From the NCBI GenBank assembly GCA_023395435.1, contig JAEWZG010000087.1, positions 1-5,260 on the forward strand: a stretch of DNA of 5,260 nt, read 5' to 3'. Of the stretch, positions 4,339 through 5,260 are shown piece after piece. A model generated the notes under the pieces. It was not told the origin of the DNA. It worked only from the letters and a program-made list of their open reading frames with translations, and did no database searches. The DNA is from Bacillota bacterium. GTDB lineage: Bacteria > Bacillota > Clostridia > Oscillospirales > Ruminococcaceae. The translations under genes were made by a program, and so were the position numbers. Every line of letters starts with the position of its first letter. Position 1 is the stretch's first letter.

Positions 4339-5260
4339 ATGAAAAAAAAATTATGCATATTTATTTCATTTATTTTTATGTTAACAAATATAGTTAATTT
4401 TGCATCCGCTAAAACAAATAAAAATGAATATTATCCTCATAAGATTATAATTTTCGGTGATTCAATTTCAACAGGTTATGGGCTTGAAGGTTATGACCAT
4501 GATTCTCCTCAGCATGGATATAATGAAAAAAACTATATTGTAATGAACTACGGGAAAATTCTTAAGGAAAAATATTCACTTTCAGATTATTATAATCTTG
4601 CAAGTGATGGACTTACCTCATCAGAGTTGCTTGAAATGCTTAAGACAGGCGATTATGATGAAAAGCTTAAAAGTTCCGATTATATTATTATTTCAATTGG
4701 TGGGAACGATGTTTTACAATTCTTTTATAAAGCTTTAGGTGAAGCAACAGGTCTTGGTGATGATTACACTTTCAATGATATAAAAAACATAAACCTTAAG
4801 GACAAAGCTGTCTATAAGAACATTATTTCGTATCTGACTTCAGATGAGTTATCAAAGTCCAAAGAAAGCACAAATAAAAATTTCAAAGATAGTTTTCTTG
4901 CAACAAAAGATTATATTATAAAACAAAATCCAAAGGCAAAGATTGTTTTTCAAACTGTATTCAATCCGTTAAGCAATGCTACAAATATTGAATTTATTGA
5001 TAAAGCTGTTGAATCCTTACTTTCAGATATAAATAAAACAATACGAGAAAACAACATTGGTTCTCTCGATGGGAAATCAGAACAAGTTTACTATTACGTT
5101 GATATCTATAGTGCATTTAATAAGGATGCAGCGAATTACACAAACATTTCAAAATATGATATTCATCCTAATGCAAAGGGACATATACTTATATCACAGC
5201 TCCTTGATGAAAAAATTAAAGAAATATATTATTTAAGCATTCAGCAAGCTGATAAGGAAA
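4339..5260 (+). CDS. Secreted SGNH/GDSL hydrolase (esterase or lipase-like), 3' end outside the window
   Basis: The reading frame is open from the ATG at 4339 to the right edge: 307 codons with no stop. Residues 1-24 form a classical signal peptide: K-K-K at the start, a hydrophobic core of about 17 residues, and A-S-A before the likely cut after residue 24, so the enzyme should be exported or surface-attached. All SGNH blocks are visible: block I F-G-D-S-I-S with catalytic Ser42, block II D-G-L-T-S-S with Gly91, block III I-G-G-N-D with Asn123, and block V D-I-H-P-N-A-K-G-H with Asp274 and His276. Such enzymes cleave ester bonds in acylated sugars, lipids or cell-wall polymers; the substrate cannot be told. 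The final block is followed by a helix typical of the domain end, so the catalytic domain is complete, but an extra C-terminal module could lie outside. Only 7 bases separate it from the exporter genes, and its modest AGG binding site (4330-4332) overlaps their stop, so it is probably the operon's third gene. Codons 2-4 form an A9 run. Confidence 0.9.
   Translation, partial: MKKKLCIFISFIFMLTNIVNFASAKTNKNEYYPHKIIIFGDSISTGYGLEGYDHDSPQHGYNEKNYIVMNYGKILKEKYSLSDYYNLASDGLTSSELLEMLKTGDYDEKLKSSDYIIISIGGNDVLQFFYKALGEATGLGDDYTFNDIKNINLKDKAVYKNIISYLTSDELSKSKESTNKNFKDSFLATKDYIIKQNPKAKIVFQTVFNPLSNATNIEFIDKAVESLLSDINKTIRENNIGSLDGKSEQVYYYVDIYSAFNKDAANYTNISKYDIHPNAKGHILISQLLDEKIKEIYYLSIQQADKE

Noticed and set aside
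1..5260. CRISPR array, tRNA, riboswitch, insertion sequence or phage element
   Set aside because: No spaced repeats, cloverleaf pattern, transposase or terminal inverted repeats were seen; the gaps between genes are short and are filled by promoters or the one terminator.

Overview
The window is AT-rich DNA (roughly one third G+C by eye) from what looks like a low-GC Gram-positive bacterium of class Clostridia, possibly Ruminococcaceae/Oscillospiraceae. The basis is the base composition, strong AGGAGG-type ribosome binding sites, near-consensus sigma-A promoters, many CTT/TTA leucine codons, and the mix of gene families. No database comparison was possible, so the taxon is an inference.

Layout. 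Positions 1-3010 are read on the minus strand. From right to left they hold a complete ABC-F ATPase gene (1067-3010), a complete AraC-family regulator gene (183-1001) ending in a clear intrinsic terminator, and the first 13 codons of a gene that runs off the left edge. That fragment starts with TTG, and its few residues resemble a PadR-family regulator. Positions 3101-5260 are read on the plus strand and form a tight three-gene operon: the N-terminal-type half of a ThrE (threonine/serine exporter) family transporter, the C-terminal-type half as a separate small membrane protein, and a secreted SGNH/GDSL hydrolase that runs off the right edge. The two directions meet at a 90-bp divergent intergenic region whose candidate -10 boxes form one 15-bp palindrome.

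How the genes may work together. The two ThrE-type proteins should form one membrane exporter, as YjjP and YjjB are thought to do in Escherichia coli; the exported compound cannot be read from sequence. The hydrolase has a signal peptide and follows 7 bp behind, so it is probably co-transcribed and acts outside the membrane. The ABC-F protein is a soluble ribosome-associated ATPase, more like the housekeeping YdiF/Uup type than a dedicated antibiotic-resistance factor. The AraC-family regulator has its own promoter just after the ABC-F gene, and nothing nearby identifies its target.

Most of the window is ordinary core-genome material. I see no CRISPR array, tRNA, rRNA, insertion sequence or phage gene. 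The points most worth a second look are the exporter-hydrolase operon, the symmetric divergent promoter, and the operator-like dyad over the left-edge promoter.
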